From assembly GCA_963748105.1 (NCBI GenBank), contig CAVVHP010000013.1:23375-87374 (forward strand): a stretch of 64,000 nucleotides of DNA, in the 5' to 3' direction. The stretch is from JAKAGZ01 sp963748105. Lineage in GTDB: Bacteria > Bacteroidota > Ignavibacteria > Ignavibacteriales > Ignavibacteriaceae. Below are positions 1 through 7,753 of the stretch, one piece after another (within the stretch, counting starts at the first letter, position 1; every line of letters starts with the position of its first letter). The notes beneath the pieces were generated by a model that saw nothing but the letters and a program-made list of their open reading frames with translations, did no database searches and was not told the DNA's origin. Position numbers and translations under genes: made by a program.

Positions 1-2
1 AT

Positions 3-482
3 ACTGCAATGGAAGAAGCTGATTTCTTAACTAAATTTGCTTCTGAAGTGACTGTTATCCACAGACGCGAAGAGTTCAGAGCTTCAAAAATAATGACTGA
101 GAGAGCAGAAAAGAATCCTAAAATCAAATTCCAGACTAACAAAGTAGTTAAAGAGGTTTTAGGTAAAGATGAAAATGGAAGAAAAGTAATGACCGGTGCA
201 ATACTTGAAGATACTAAAACCGGCAATACTGAAGAAGTTCAGGCAGACGGACTTTTCATTGCTATCGGCCATAATCCAAACACTGATTTATTTAAAGGTG
301 TTCTGGATATGGATGAAACAGGGTATCTAAAAGTTAAGGGAGCTTCAACCTATACAAACGTTCCTGGAGTTTTTGCTGCCGGTGATGTTGCTGATAAAAC
401 ATACAGGCAGGCAGTTACAGCCGCCGGAACCGGATGTAGAGCAGCAATAGATGCAGAACGCTGGCTTGCTGAAAATGAATAG
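3..482 (+). CDS. trxB: Thioredoxin-disulfide reductase, C-terminal part (5' truncated by window edge)
   Basis: The open frame enters from the left edge of the window, so only about the last 159 residues are visible. The segment HRREEFRAS matches the NADPH-binding loop of thioredoxin reductases, where the arginines contact the 2'-phosphate. The end carries the FAD-binding motif GVFAAGDVADK followed by the typical helix that finishes the protein. The redox CxxC pair lies upstream and cannot be checked. The family moves electrons from NADPH through FAD to thioredoxin in the cytoplasm. A strong intrinsic terminator follows 20 bases after the stop, so this is the last gene of its transcript. The family assignment is firm; the role of its own thioredoxin partner is not visible here. 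Confidence 0.93.
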   Translation, partial: TAMEEADFLTKFASEVTVIHRREEFRASKIMTERAEKNPKIKFQTNKVVKEVLGKDENGRKVMTGAILEDTKTGNTEEVQADGLFIAIGHNPNTDLFKGVLDMDETGYLKVKGASTYTNVPGVFAAGDVADKTYRQAVTAAGTGCRAAIDAERWLAENE

Positions 483-502
483 TTATAACATTATTTAAAA
501 TG

Positions 503-533
503 AAAAAGGCGTCCATAAAGGACGCCTTTTTTT
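503..533 (+). terminator. Intrinsic terminator after trxB
   Basis: A perfect 7-bp GC-rich stem (GGCGTCC at 508-514 with GGACGCC at 520-526) with a 5-base loop is followed by seven T. An A run precedes the stem, so the element can also act for the convergent gene that ends at 545. Confidence 0.92.
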
Positions 534-544
534 GTGCGGAAAAA

Positions 545-904
545 TTATTGATCTCCTTTTTGATCCATTTTCCGAGCTAACAGGTTGGCAAAAATAAAAC
601 CTAAACCTGTTATTGTGAACAATAAAAACGGAACCCAGTAATCGGCACCGGTGGCATCCTCAAGCATAAGACCGAAACCAAGTGCAAGCCCAAAGAACAA
701 ACAAATAACTCCGAACTTAAGTAATCTGAAGGGATCGTAATTACGCTTGTTATTGAAAAATTCTTTTATTGCTTCAGCATCAAGATTTTTTTCTATAAGC
801 ATCTGTCTTTCCCTTGATCTCAAATACAAATATACCACCGCAATTAAGCCCGATACCAGGAAGAAAACTATCGGTATAAAAACCGCAACTACTCTTTCAT
901 CCAT
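545..904 (-). CDS. Small two/three-helix membrane protein, DUF6249-like
   Basis: A 119-residue protein with a hydrophobic N-terminal helix (about residues 6-26), a charged cytoplasmic-looking middle rich in R, K and E, and two further hydrophobic helices (about 62-80 and 90-108). This architecture resembles the DUF6249 family that commonly sits beside ECF sigma factor genes in Bacteroidota; I recognise the pattern, not a function. It is transcribed away from the sigma factor gene at 1190, and its upstream region carries the same TGTAACC-N17-GTCTTA motif as the sigma gene. That makes it a probable member of the regulon of that sigma factor. It ends facing trxB, with the terminator at 503-533 between them. 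Confidence 0.72.
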   Translation of the reverse strand: MDERVVAVFIPIVFFLVSGLIAVVYLYLRSRERQMLIEKNLDAEAIKEFFNNKRNYDPFRLLKFGVICLFFGLALGFGLMLEDATGADYWVPFLLFTITGLGFIFANLLARKMDQKGDQ

Positions 905-1004
905 TTTATATCTCCTTATGTTTTAACTTTCTTCTTCTGACTGTAATCCCGGTGTACAGGTTACATCTATTATATTTCCGGGGTCAATCCTGCTTTCTAA
1001 ATAT

Positions 1005-1034
1005 TAAGACTTAAAGGTGATCCGAAAGGTTACA
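1005..1034 (-). promoter_or_regulatory. Predicted ECF-type promoter for the DUF6249-like gene
   Basis: On the minus strand the order is TGTAACC (1034-1028), 17 bases, GTCTTA (1010-1005). The same two boxes with exactly the same spacing stand in front of the divergent sigma factor gene. The predicted transcript start lies about 90 bases before the ATG at 904. Confidence 0.55.
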
Positions 1035-1150
1035 AATTATATGAAAAAAGCTTCTTACAATTCACATTTAAGATTATAATTGATTTTTGACCATTTTAGT
1101 TGTTATTTACGGTGTGTCCAATATTTTGCTCTAATTTTTTATAGCTGATC

Positions 1151-1180
1151 TGTAACCTTTTAAGTCCATTAAATGTCTTA
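1151..1180 (+). promoter_or_regulatory. Predicted autoregulatory ECF promoter of the sigma factor operon
   Basis: TGTAACC at 1151-1157, a 17-base spacer and GTCTTA at 1175-1180. An AAC core in the -35 box and a GTC core in the -10 box are the general signature of ECF promoters. The ATG at 1190 lies only about 10 bases beyond the -10 box, so the mRNA would have almost no leader. Confidence 0.55.
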
Positions 1181-1189
1181 TAAGTAAAG

Positions 1190-1756
1190 ATGAAGAACCT
1201 TACAGATTTAGAAATAATAGATTCTGTCAAAAAAGGGAATCAATCAGATTATGCTATTATTATTGACAGGTATAAAAATAGAGCCTTTTCCCTCGTTAAA
1301 CGGATGCTTAAAAATGAAATGGATGCGGAGGAGGTTCTTCAGGATTGCTTTATCAAAGCATATGATTCGCTCGATAGTTTCAGGCAGGAGTCGAAATTTT
1401 CAACCTGGTTTTACAGGATAGTTTACAACACTACTTTGACAAAACTATCGGGCAAAAAAAGAAAAATCGAACTTGAAATGACTTCTGTAGAGGATCATTT
1501 TGATCTTGAGAGTGATTATGATTTTAAGGTTTCTGAAAAAAAAGATATGGCTGAATTTCTAAATAAAATGGTAGAAAAATTACCTTTAAATTATGCCTCC
1601 GTTATTACTATGTTTTATATTAATGATATGAGTTGTGAAGAGATTAGCGAAGCTTTGAATACTTCAGTAGCAAATGTAAAAGTATTACTGCACAGATCGA
1701 GAAATGCACTGAAGGATATTCTGTTGAAAAATAATTTTGCAGAGGAATTATTATGA
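1190..1756 (+). CDS. ECF-type RNA polymerase sigma factor
   Basis: The 188-residue protein has the two-domain plan of ECF sigma factors. Region 2 spans about residues 22-90, with the DAEEVLQDCFIKAY segment (-10 recognition helix area) and the aromatic FSTWFYRIVYN strand of promoter melting. Region 4 spans about residues 130-180, with a helix-turn-helix (SCEEISEALNTSVANVKVLL) for the -35 box. The stop overlaps the start of the next gene as ATGA, which indicates translational coupling with a membrane anti-sigma candidate. A promoter-like motif shared with the divergent gene suggests autoregulation. No SD of any strength is seen before the ATG, which fits the very short predicted leader. The inducing signal is unknown. 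Confidence 0.9.
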   Translation: MKNLTDLEIIDSVKKGNQSDYAIIIDRYKNRAFSLVKRMLKNEMDAEEVLQDCFIKAYDSLDSFRQESKFSTWFYRIVYNTTLTKLSGKKRKIELEMTSVEDHFDLESDYDFKVSEKKDMAEFLNKMVEKLPLNYASVITMFYINDMSCEEISEALNTSVANVKVLLHRSRNALKDILLKNNFAEELL

Positions 1757-2283
1757 AAAATTTATCGGATGAAATATTAAATAAATTTACAGATAATGAA
1801 CTTGATCAGGCGACCCTTAAAATGGTGCGTGAACAGCTCAAAATTTCTGAAGAAGACAGAAAAAGACTAAAAGCAATACAGGCTGTGGATAACGGTTTAA
1901 GGGATATGAAATCAGAATCTGTTTCAACCGATTTTACATCAGTCCTGATGAAGAGAATAAGTAAAAAATCAAAAGCAAAAAAAGAACAGCAAACTTTTAT
2001 AATTTCTATCTCTTCCATCTTTGTAATTATTGCCCTTGCTATAGTTGGATATGTTATGCATCTAATTTTTTCTGCACCTCCGTCTACAACAGGCGGTACA
2101 GCAATGGCAACACGGGAAACCCTTAACATCATGAAAGATGTAATGGAACCGGTTAAAAGCTTTTTCGCTAATGTAAATATATCTGTTATTGGAAGCGTAT
2201 TCTCACTTGGGCTTTTAATTTCTATCTATTTTGTCTTTGATCTTGTAAAACACACAAAGAACAATTTAAGCAGGCAACACTAA
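1753..2283 (+). CDS. Putative membrane anti-sigma factor
   Basis: A 176-residue protein coupled to the sigma factor gene through an ATGA overlap. Residues 1-80 are charged and cytoplasmic in character, with the opening pattern LSDEILNKFTDNELD that is typical of the start of anti-sigma domains. Hydrophobic helices follow at about 82-107 and 144-165, separated by a short loop. There is no HxxxCxxC zinc motif, so it is not a classical ZAS-type anti-sigma factor. By position and topology I infer that it holds the partner sigma factor at the membrane until a signal arrives. Function rests on context; no enzymatic motif is visible. Confidence 0.68.
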   Translation: MKNLSDEILNKFTDNELDQATLKMVREQLKISEEDRKRLKAIQAVDNGLRDMKSESVSTDFTSVLMKRISKKSKAKKEQQTFIISISSIFVIIALAIVGYVMHLIFSAPPSTTGGTAMATRETLNIMKDVMEPVKSFFANVNISVIGSVFSLGLLISIYFVFDLVKHTKNNLSRQH

Positions 2284-2411
2284 ATTTGAGTTATAAGACT
2301 GTCATCTTGCAGCCTTTTTTATTCCCTTAAATCAGACTTCTTTCCCAACTTTCTTTTTAACTTCGTATATTTATTTTGTAAATTATTTTGAAAAATAACG
2401 GAGCCTGTAAA

Positions 2412-2738
2412 ATGTTAGTTATTACTACTCCAACAATTGAAGGTAAAAAAATCTTAAGATATTACGGATTGGTCAGCGGCGAGGCCATTCTGGGAGCCAA
2501 CATATTTAAAGATTTCTTTGCTGGTATAAGAGACATAGTCGGTGGTCGTTCTGCTGCCTATGAAAAAGAATTGAGAAAAGCTAAGGATATTGCTGTAACA
2601 GAAATGTCTGAGCAGGCTAAAGCAATGGGAGCCAATGCCGTTGTTGGCATTGATCTCGATTATGAGACCATCGGGGGAGGCGGGGGAAACATGCTTATGG
2701 TTAGCGCATCGGGTACCGCTGTTCTTTACGAAGAATAA
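2412..2738 (+). CDS. YbjQ/UPF0145 family protein
   Basis: I place the start at the ATG at 2412, not at the upstream TTG at 2388, because GGAG at 2400-2403 has correct spacing to it and because family members begin with a MLVITT-type strand. The 108-residue protein shows the conserved features of the YbjQ family: an N-terminal ITTPTIEGKKI segment, a central FFAGIRDIVGGRSAAYEKEL block, and a glycine-rich end. The family forms small oligomeric beta-rich proteins, sometimes called heavy-metal-binding, but its biochemical role is not established. era begins 11 bases later, so the two are probably co-transcribed. Confidence 0.88.
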   Translation: MLVITTPTIEGKKILRYYGLVSGEAILGANIFKDFFAGIRDIVGGRSAAYEKELRKAKDIAVTEMSEQAKAMGANAVVGIDLDYETIGGGGGNMLMVSASGTAVLYEE

Positions 2739-2748
2739 CCAAAATATT

Positions 2749-3657
2749 ATGAATACAAAAACAGGTTACGTAACCATACTTGGTTTGCCAAATGCTGGTA
2801 AATCTACTTTGCTTAACGCATTGCTTGGGCAAAAACTCTCAATTACGACTAATAAACCTCAAACAACGCGCAAAAGATTACTCGGAATTTTATCAGATGA
2901 AAATTACCAGATCATTTTTCTCGATACACCAGGAATCCTGAAACCGGCTTATCTTTTACAGGAAAAAATGATGGATTCGGTTATACAATCTATTAAAGAC
3001 GCGGATGTTATTATTTTAATCTTGGATGTAGCGCTTGATCCTGGCGGTGAGAAAACTTTAAAGGATGCTTTTATTTATGATTTGCTGAGCAAAAGCAAAA
3101 AGCCAAAGATTTTACTTCTTAATAAAATTGATCTTTCATCTCAGGAACAGGTAAATGAATTAATCGGGAAGGTTGGAAAAACAAATTACTTTAAAAGAAT
3201 CATTCCCATTTCTTCAAAGCTGGCTTATAACGTGCATACAGTAATCAGTGAAATTATTGAAAATTTACCTGAAGGTCCCAAATACTATCCGGATGAAAAT
3301 GTGTCCGATGAAAATGAGAGATTTTTTGTGTCCGAAATAATTAGGGAAAAAATATTTGAACATTACAAAGATGAAATTCCCTACAGTTGTGAAGTGGTTA
3401 TAGCAGATTTTAAAGAGCGTGAAGGCAGAAAGGATTTTATCCAGGCAGAAATTATTGTTGAACGGGATAGCCAGAAAGGAATATTAATAGGTAAACAGGG
3501 AACTGCCCTGAAAAGAATTGGTGAGGAATCACGTGCCTCAATTGAAGAATTTTTGCAAAGGCCAGTCTATCTTGATCTTCACGTTAAGGTAAGAAGTAAA
3601 TGGCGGACAGATGAAAATATGCTGAAGTCCTTCGGATACAAGGGCGAAAAAGATTAA
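2749..3657 (+). CDS. era: GTPase Era (16S rRNA maturation / 30S assembly)
   Basis: A longer open frame exists upstream, but it overlaps the YbjQ gene; the ATG at 2749 gives 302 residues, the normal Era length. The G1 loop GLPNAGKST is at residues 12-20, G3 is DTPG at about 63-66, and G4 is NKID at about 125. The C-terminal KH domain (about 205-290) has the GxxG loop in IGKQGTALKRIG. Era binds the 3' end of 16S rRNA and checks late assembly of the small ribosomal subunit. All motifs are intact. It forms a tight run with the YbjQ gene upstream, and an EamA transporter gene follows after 47 bases. Confidence 0.96.
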   Translation: MNTKTGYVTILGLPNAGKSTLLNALLGQKLSITTNKPQTTRKRLLGILSDENYQIIFLDTPGILKPAYLLQEKMMDSVIQSIKDADVIILILDVALDPGGEKTLKDAFIYDLLSKSKKPKILLLNKIDLSSQEQVNELIGKVGKTNYFKRIIPISSKLAYNVHTVISEIIENLPEGPKYYPDENVSDENERFFVSEIIREKIFEHYKDEIPYSCEVVIADFKEREGRKDFIQAEIIVERDSQKGILIGKQGTALKRIGEESRASIEEFLQRPVYLDLHVKVRSKWRTDENMLKSFGYKGEKD

Positions 3658-3704
3658 AATATAATCTCGTTTATAATCATTCCGAGTCTAATCAAAAAAA
3701 GCAG

Positions 3705-4637
3705 ATGAAGAAATTTATTGGTGAAGGTGCTTTAGTACTTACTACATTGGTATGGGGCGTCACTTTTGTTGTAATAAAATTAGCGCTTACCGATGTTTCC
3801 CCGTTGCTTTTCGTTTCAATCCGATTCAGCATTGCTGCTTTAATTTTGCTTCCCTTTATGTTCGGAATTTTAAAAGTTTCTACAAAAGAGGCAATAGTTG
3901 GTGGAGTAATATTAGGACTTCTAAACTTTGCCGGATTTGCAACTCAAACAATTGGACTGAATTTTACATCCGCTACAAAATCCGGATTTATTACCGGAAC
4001 ATTTGTCATTTTTACGCCGATCCTTCAATTTATAATTGAAAAAAGAATTCCTAAAAAAGAAAATGTTTTTGGAATTATCCTTGTATTGCTCGGACTGATT
4101 TTATTATCAAGTAAAGGAACATCAATCTTTGATATCTTTTCCGAACTCGGCAAAAATTTTAACATTGGAGATTTCTTCACACTTCTCTGTGCAATTGCGT
4201 TTGCAACTTACATCGTGTACCTGGATATGATCAGCCACAAAATTGATTATAAACTCCTGGTATTTATTCAACTGGCTGTAACCGGTGTTGCTGGTTGGAT
4301 TTTCACTTATTTCCTGGCAGCATCAGGACTGGAGAAATTCAGTTTTAGTTTGAACGGGACTGTTATATTTTCGGTGATCTATACAGCCTTGCTGGCAACA
4401 CTTTTAGCCACAACACTTCAGACAAAATATCAAAAGTGCGTTACGCCAACTAAGGCGGCAATTATATTTTCACTTGAACCAATATTTGCCGCATTTTTTG
4501 CTTTCGTTATTATTGGTGAAAAAATTTCAGGTTTTGGGTTTATCGGGGGTATATTTATATTTACAGGACTTTTGGTTTCGGAATTGATGGGCAAAAAAGA
4601 AAATAATAACAATGGACGACAACGGAAAAAGGGCTGA
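3705..4637 (+). CDS. EamA/DMT-family transporter
   Basis: A 310-residue integral membrane protein with about ten predicted helices in two repeated halves, as in the drug/metabolite transporter superfamily. The first repeat begins with GALVLTTLVWGVTFVVIK, and the second contains the conserved ending in which helix 9 reads SLEPIFAAFFAFVIIGE. Family members export amino acids, nucleotides or small metabolites; the substrate cannot be read from the sequence. The C-terminal tail is short and charged. Its last 26 bases overlap the acylphosphatase gene in another frame, so the genes are translated as neighbours on one message. Confidence 0.9.
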   Translation: MKKFIGEGALVLTTLVWGVTFVVIKLALTDVSPLLFVSIRFSIAALILLPFMFGILKVSTKEAIVGGVILGLLNFAGFATQTIGLNFTSATKSGFITGTFVIFTPILQFIIEKRIPKKENVFGIILVLLGLILLSSKGTSIFDIFSELGKNFNIGDFFTLLCAIAFATYIVYLDMISHKIDYKLLVFIQLAVTGVAGWIFTYFLAASGLEKFSFSLNGTVIFSVIYTALLATLLATTLQTKYQKCVTPTKAAIIFSLEPIFAAFFAFVIIGEKISGFGFIGGIFIFTGLLVSELMGKKENNNNGRQRKKG

Positions 4638-4896
4638 AATAATTGTAAACGGTTTGGTTCAGGGAGTAGGCTTCAGGTATTTTGTTTATCGGGAGTCTGA
4701 GAAACTCGGTCTGAAAGGATATGTTAAAAATTTATACACCGGGGAAGTGCTGACGGTTGTTGAAGGTAATAAAGAAATGATCGATGAACTTTTCAAAAAA
4801 TTAAAAGTTGGTCCATCCCATGCGTCAGTAAAAAATGCAAATATAAACTGGGATGGAACAAAAAATGAATTCACACATTTTGAGATAAGACATTGA
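4612..4896 (+). CDS. acyP: Acylphosphatase
   Basis: At 94 residues the protein has the standard length for this family. The signature GLVQGVGFRYFVYRES carries the substrate-binding arginine (R22), and VKNLYTGEV carries the catalytic asparagine (N40), with the canonical 18-residue gap between them. It hydrolyses carboxyl-phosphate bonds such as those of 1,3-bisphosphoglycerate and acetyl phosphate in the cytosol. It starts inside the end of the EamA gene and its stop overlaps the TTG start of ispF by four bases. The family is certain. The physiological substrate is open. Confidence 0.95.
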   Translation: MDDNGKRAEIIVNGLVQGVGFRYFVYRESEKLGLKGYVKNLYTGEVLTVVEGNKEMIDELFKKLKVGPSHASVKNANINWDGTKNEFTHFEIRH

Positions 4897-5378
4897 AAAA
4901 TAATTTTAGGACCGGACTTGGTTTTGACGTCCACGCATTTTCAGAAGGGGGAAAATTAATTCTTGGCGGAATCGAGATCCCTTATGAAAAAGGGCTGCGA
5001 GGCCACTCTGATGCCGATGTACTTTTGCACGCAATTTCCGATGCACTTTTAGGGGCACTTGCACTTGGAGATATTGGCCAGCATTTTCCCGATACAGATC
5101 CCAATTATAAAAATGCTGATAGTGCGGAACTTTTAAAAAGGGTTTATGCTCTTGTTGAAGAAAGGGGGTACACGCTTGGAAATTTAGATTCTATTGTCGT
5201 AATGCAAAAGCCTAAGCTGACCCCACTCATTCGTAAAATACAGGAAAGGATTGCGGCAATATTAAATACTGAAATTGAAAACATTTCTGTTAAAGCAACA
5301 ACCACTGAACAACTGGGATTTGTAGGAAGGGAAGAAGGTGTCTCTGCATTTGCTACAGTATTATTAATTAAAAAATAA
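4893..5378 (+). CDS. ispF: 2-C-methyl-D-erythritol 2,4-cyclodiphosphate synthase
   Basis: A 161-residue protein with the full IspF pattern. The zinc ligands DxH occur in GFDVHAF near the N-terminus, the block GHSDADVLLHAISDALLGA follows, and DIGQHFPDTDP completes the active site. The C-terminal VKATTTEQLGFVGREEG segment lies at the subunit interface. The enzyme closes the cyclodiphosphate ring in the MEP pathway of isoprenoid synthesis. The start is a TTG whose last two bases are part of the TGA stop of acyP, a stop-start overlap that suggests reinitiation. The DedA gene begins two bases after the stop. Confidence 0.96.
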   Translation: MKNNFRTGLGFDVHAFSEGGKLILGGIEIPYEKGLRGHSDADVLLHAISDALLGALALGDIGQHFPDTDPNYKNADSAELLKRVYALVEERGYTLGNLDSIVVMQKPKLTPLIRKIQERIAAILNTEIENISVKATTTEQLGFVGREEGVSAFATVLLIKK

Positions 5379-5380
5379 AT

Positions 5381-5992
5381 ATGATTGAAAATATCCTTTC
5401 AGAAATCTCCCGGCTTACTCCATTCTGGCTTTACGTCGTCCTTTTTTTCTTTTCCTATATTGAAAATATATTCCCGCCTTCTCCGAGTGATCTTGTTGTT
5501 CTGGTTGGCGGTTCTTTAGTTGCAACAGGAACCATACATTTTATACCCACACTTATTTTTACTACGATTGGAAGTGTTTTAGGATTCATGACGCTATATA
5601 TTGTGGGTTCACAGCTTGATAGAAAAATCTTACATGCAGGAAAAATAAAATTTATTTCAATTGAAGCGCTTGAAAAAGTTGAGGCCTGGTTTGTAAAATA
5701 TGGCTTTGGAATTATTCTGGCCAACAGGTTTATGCCGGGAACACGTTCCGTTATTTCTTTTTTTGCAGGATTGAGTGAACTTAATATTAAAAGGACAGTA
5801 ATCCTGGCATCTATCAGTGCATTTATATGGAATGCTATTATACTTTATCTCGGTGTAATTTTCGGAGATAATATTGATGTTGTTGATAAATATTTATCAA
5901 CTTACAGTAATGTCGGATTAATTATAACCGGCTTAGTGGTTTTATTTTTTGTTATTAGATATTTTGTGTTAAAAAACAAAGCAAAGAATTGA
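5381..5992 (+). CDS. DedA family membrane protein
   Basis: A 203-residue integral membrane protein with four to five hydrophobic segments. The N-terminal block SYIENIFPPSPSD and the second block NRFMPGTRSVISFFAGLS are the two conserved DedA (SNARE-associated/VTT) signatures, including the acidic residue and the arginines thought to matter for transport. DedA proteins are linked to undecaprenyl-phosphate or phospholipid recycling and to membrane energetics; which of these applies here is unknown. The stop overlaps the TTG start of lnt. The position between ispF (isoprenoid carrier precursor) and lnt (lipoprotein maturation) fits an envelope-lipid role. Confidence 0.9.
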   Translation: MIENILSEISRLTPFWLYVVLFFFSYIENIFPPSPSDLVVLVGGSLVATGTIHFIPTLIFTTIGSVLGFMTLYIVGSQLDRKILHAGKIKFISIEALEKVEAWFVKYGFGIILANRFMPGTRSVISFFAGLSELNIKRTVILASISAFIWNAIILYLGVIFGDNIDVVDKYLSTYSNVGLIITGLVVLFFVIRYFVLKNKAKN

Positions 5993-7677
5993 AATTACCA
6001 TTTTTAAAAAACAGGGAAGTCCTTTTACCCGAACTAAAGAAGCAGAGAAAAAAAGAAAGAATGCTTCTTGTTTTAAGCGGAATACTACTTGGAATTTCAT
6101 TTCCTCCGTTTCCTTTCCCATTTCAGCTGCTGATGTTTATCGGACTTGTTCCGTATTTTATTGCCATTGAAAAGAAAAAAACTCTTGCTGAAATCAGTCG
6201 CGCAACATACCTGACCTTTTTTATCTTTTCAATTATTACAGTTTACTGGGTGGGGAGTTGGCAAAAAGGAACGGATCCATTTCTGATGATAGCCGGCGGC
6301 GCATTATTATTTTTTAATCCTCTTTTGTTTCTTATACCTTCAACACTTTTTTATATCACGAAAAGATCGTTCAATACGGGTTTTGCTTTCCTGGCGTTCC
6401 CGTTTTTCTGGATTACCTATGAATATTTGTTTATGCTCACTGATATTAGTTTTCCGTGGCTGACTCTAGGAAGCGGGCTTTCTCATTTTACAATTTTTAT
6501 TCAGATAGCTGATTTAATCGGCGCGGTTGGAATTTCTGTAATCGTTGTTTATATAAATATATTTATTTATAAAGCTTATATCAGTTTCAAAGAAAAAGAT
6601 AATAATTACGGATATTATGTCGCCGCGTTTATTTTGACATTTTCTGTTGTGATTTATTATGGATCATATCAGCTCTCAAATTTCAAGGTATCGAATAAAA
6701 AAGTCAGAGTTGGACTAATTCAGCCGAACTTGGATCCATGGAATAAATGGGAACTGAACAGGCTTGATGAAACTATAAATCTTTATTTATCTCTTTCTAA
6801 AAAGGCAGTTAACGAGGGTGCAGAATTAATTGTCTGGCCTGAAACAGCATTACCGGTTTACCTGATGAGTCTGGCTTATTATCCTGAAAAAGATTCAATT
6901 TATAAATTCCTGAAAACAAATGATGTCTACCTGCTTACGGGGATGCCGGATATAATTTATTATCAGTCGAGTGATGATATTCCTCCCGATGCAAAATACA
7001 GTAAAGCCGGGGAGTTTTATTATTCAATTTATAACGGGATTTTATTGCTTTCTCCCAATACGAGAAAGATTGAGCGATACGGAAAAATGAAACTGGTTCC
7101 ATTCGGTGAAAAAGTTCCTTTCACGGAACAGCTTCCATTCCTTGGCAGGTTATTCAGCTGGGGAGTTGGCATATCGGGATGGAATGTTGGTAGGGATACA
7201 GTAGTCTTTAATGTCCCTCTGAAAATTAAAACCGGTTCATCGGTAGAAAATTATCATTTAAAAATTAACGGGCTGGTTTGTTATGAATCCGTTTATCCTT
7301 ATTTCGTAACTCAGTTTGTTAAGAAGGGAACAGACTTAATAACAGTTGTTACTAATGACAGCTGGTACGGAAAATCCAGCGGGCCATATCAGCACAAAGA
7401 GATTGCGGTCTTACGTGCCATTGAAAACAGGAAATCAGTAATAAGAGATGCGAACGGGGGAATTAGTTGTATAATTGATCCGCTTGGAAGAACATTGAAG
7501 GAAACAGAACTTTTTAAGAGAACCGAATTAACGGGTGATGTACCGGTTCAGGAGGGGAAAACTTTCTTTTCAGAATACCCGATGATCATTCCGACATTTG
7601 CGTCTTACCTGTCTCTTTGTGTGTTTATTTTCTTTTTGATTTTAAAATTCAGGAAGAAATTAAATCCTATCGTATAA
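5989..7677 (+). CDS. lnt: Apolipoprotein N-acyltransferase
   Basis: A 562-residue protein with about seven hydrophobic helices in residues 25-235 and again at the C-terminus, and a nitrilase-fold catalytic domain at about 238-520. The catalytic triad is visible as E285 (in VWPETALP), K368 (in GKMKLVPFGEK) and C431 (in LVCYESVYP). Lnt transfers the third acyl chain from phospholipid to the N-terminal cysteine of lipoproteins on the periplasmic face of the inner membrane. The TTG start overlaps the stop of the DedA gene. It closes the run that begins with the YbjQ gene; 76 bases without an evident terminator follow. Confidence 0.94.
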   Translation: MKLPFLKNREVLLPELKKQRKKERMLLVLSGILLGISFPPFPFPFQLLMFIGLVPYFIAIEKKKTLAEISRATYLTFFIFSIITVYWVGSWQKGTDPFLMIAGGALLFFNPLLFLIPSTLFYITKRSFNTGFAFLAFPFFWITYEYLFMLTDISFPWLTLGSGLSHFTIFIQIADLIGAVGISVIVVYINIFIYKAYISFKEKDNNYGYYVAAFILTFSVVIYYGSYQLSNFKVSNKKVRVGLIQPNLDPWNKWELNRLDETINLYLSLSKKAVNEGAELIVWPETALPVYLMSLAYYPEKDSIYKFLKTNDVYLLTGMPDIIYYQSSDDIPPDAKYSKAGEFYYSIYNGILLLSPNTRKIERYGKMKLVPFGEKVPFTEQLPFLGRLFSWGVGISGWNVGRDTVVFNVPLKIKTGSSVENYHLKINGLVCYESVYPYFVTQFVKKGTDLITVVTNDSWYGKSSGPYQHKEIAVLRAIENRKSVIRDANGGISCIIDPLGRTLKETELFKRTELTGDVPVQEGKTFFSEYPMIIPTFASYLSLCVFIFFLILKFRKKLNPIV

Positions 7678-7753
7678 TGTATTCCTAAATGCTGAACAAT
7701 TACCTAAGTTTTATTAAATTTAAAAATGATTATTAATTAAAAAGCATAGAACT

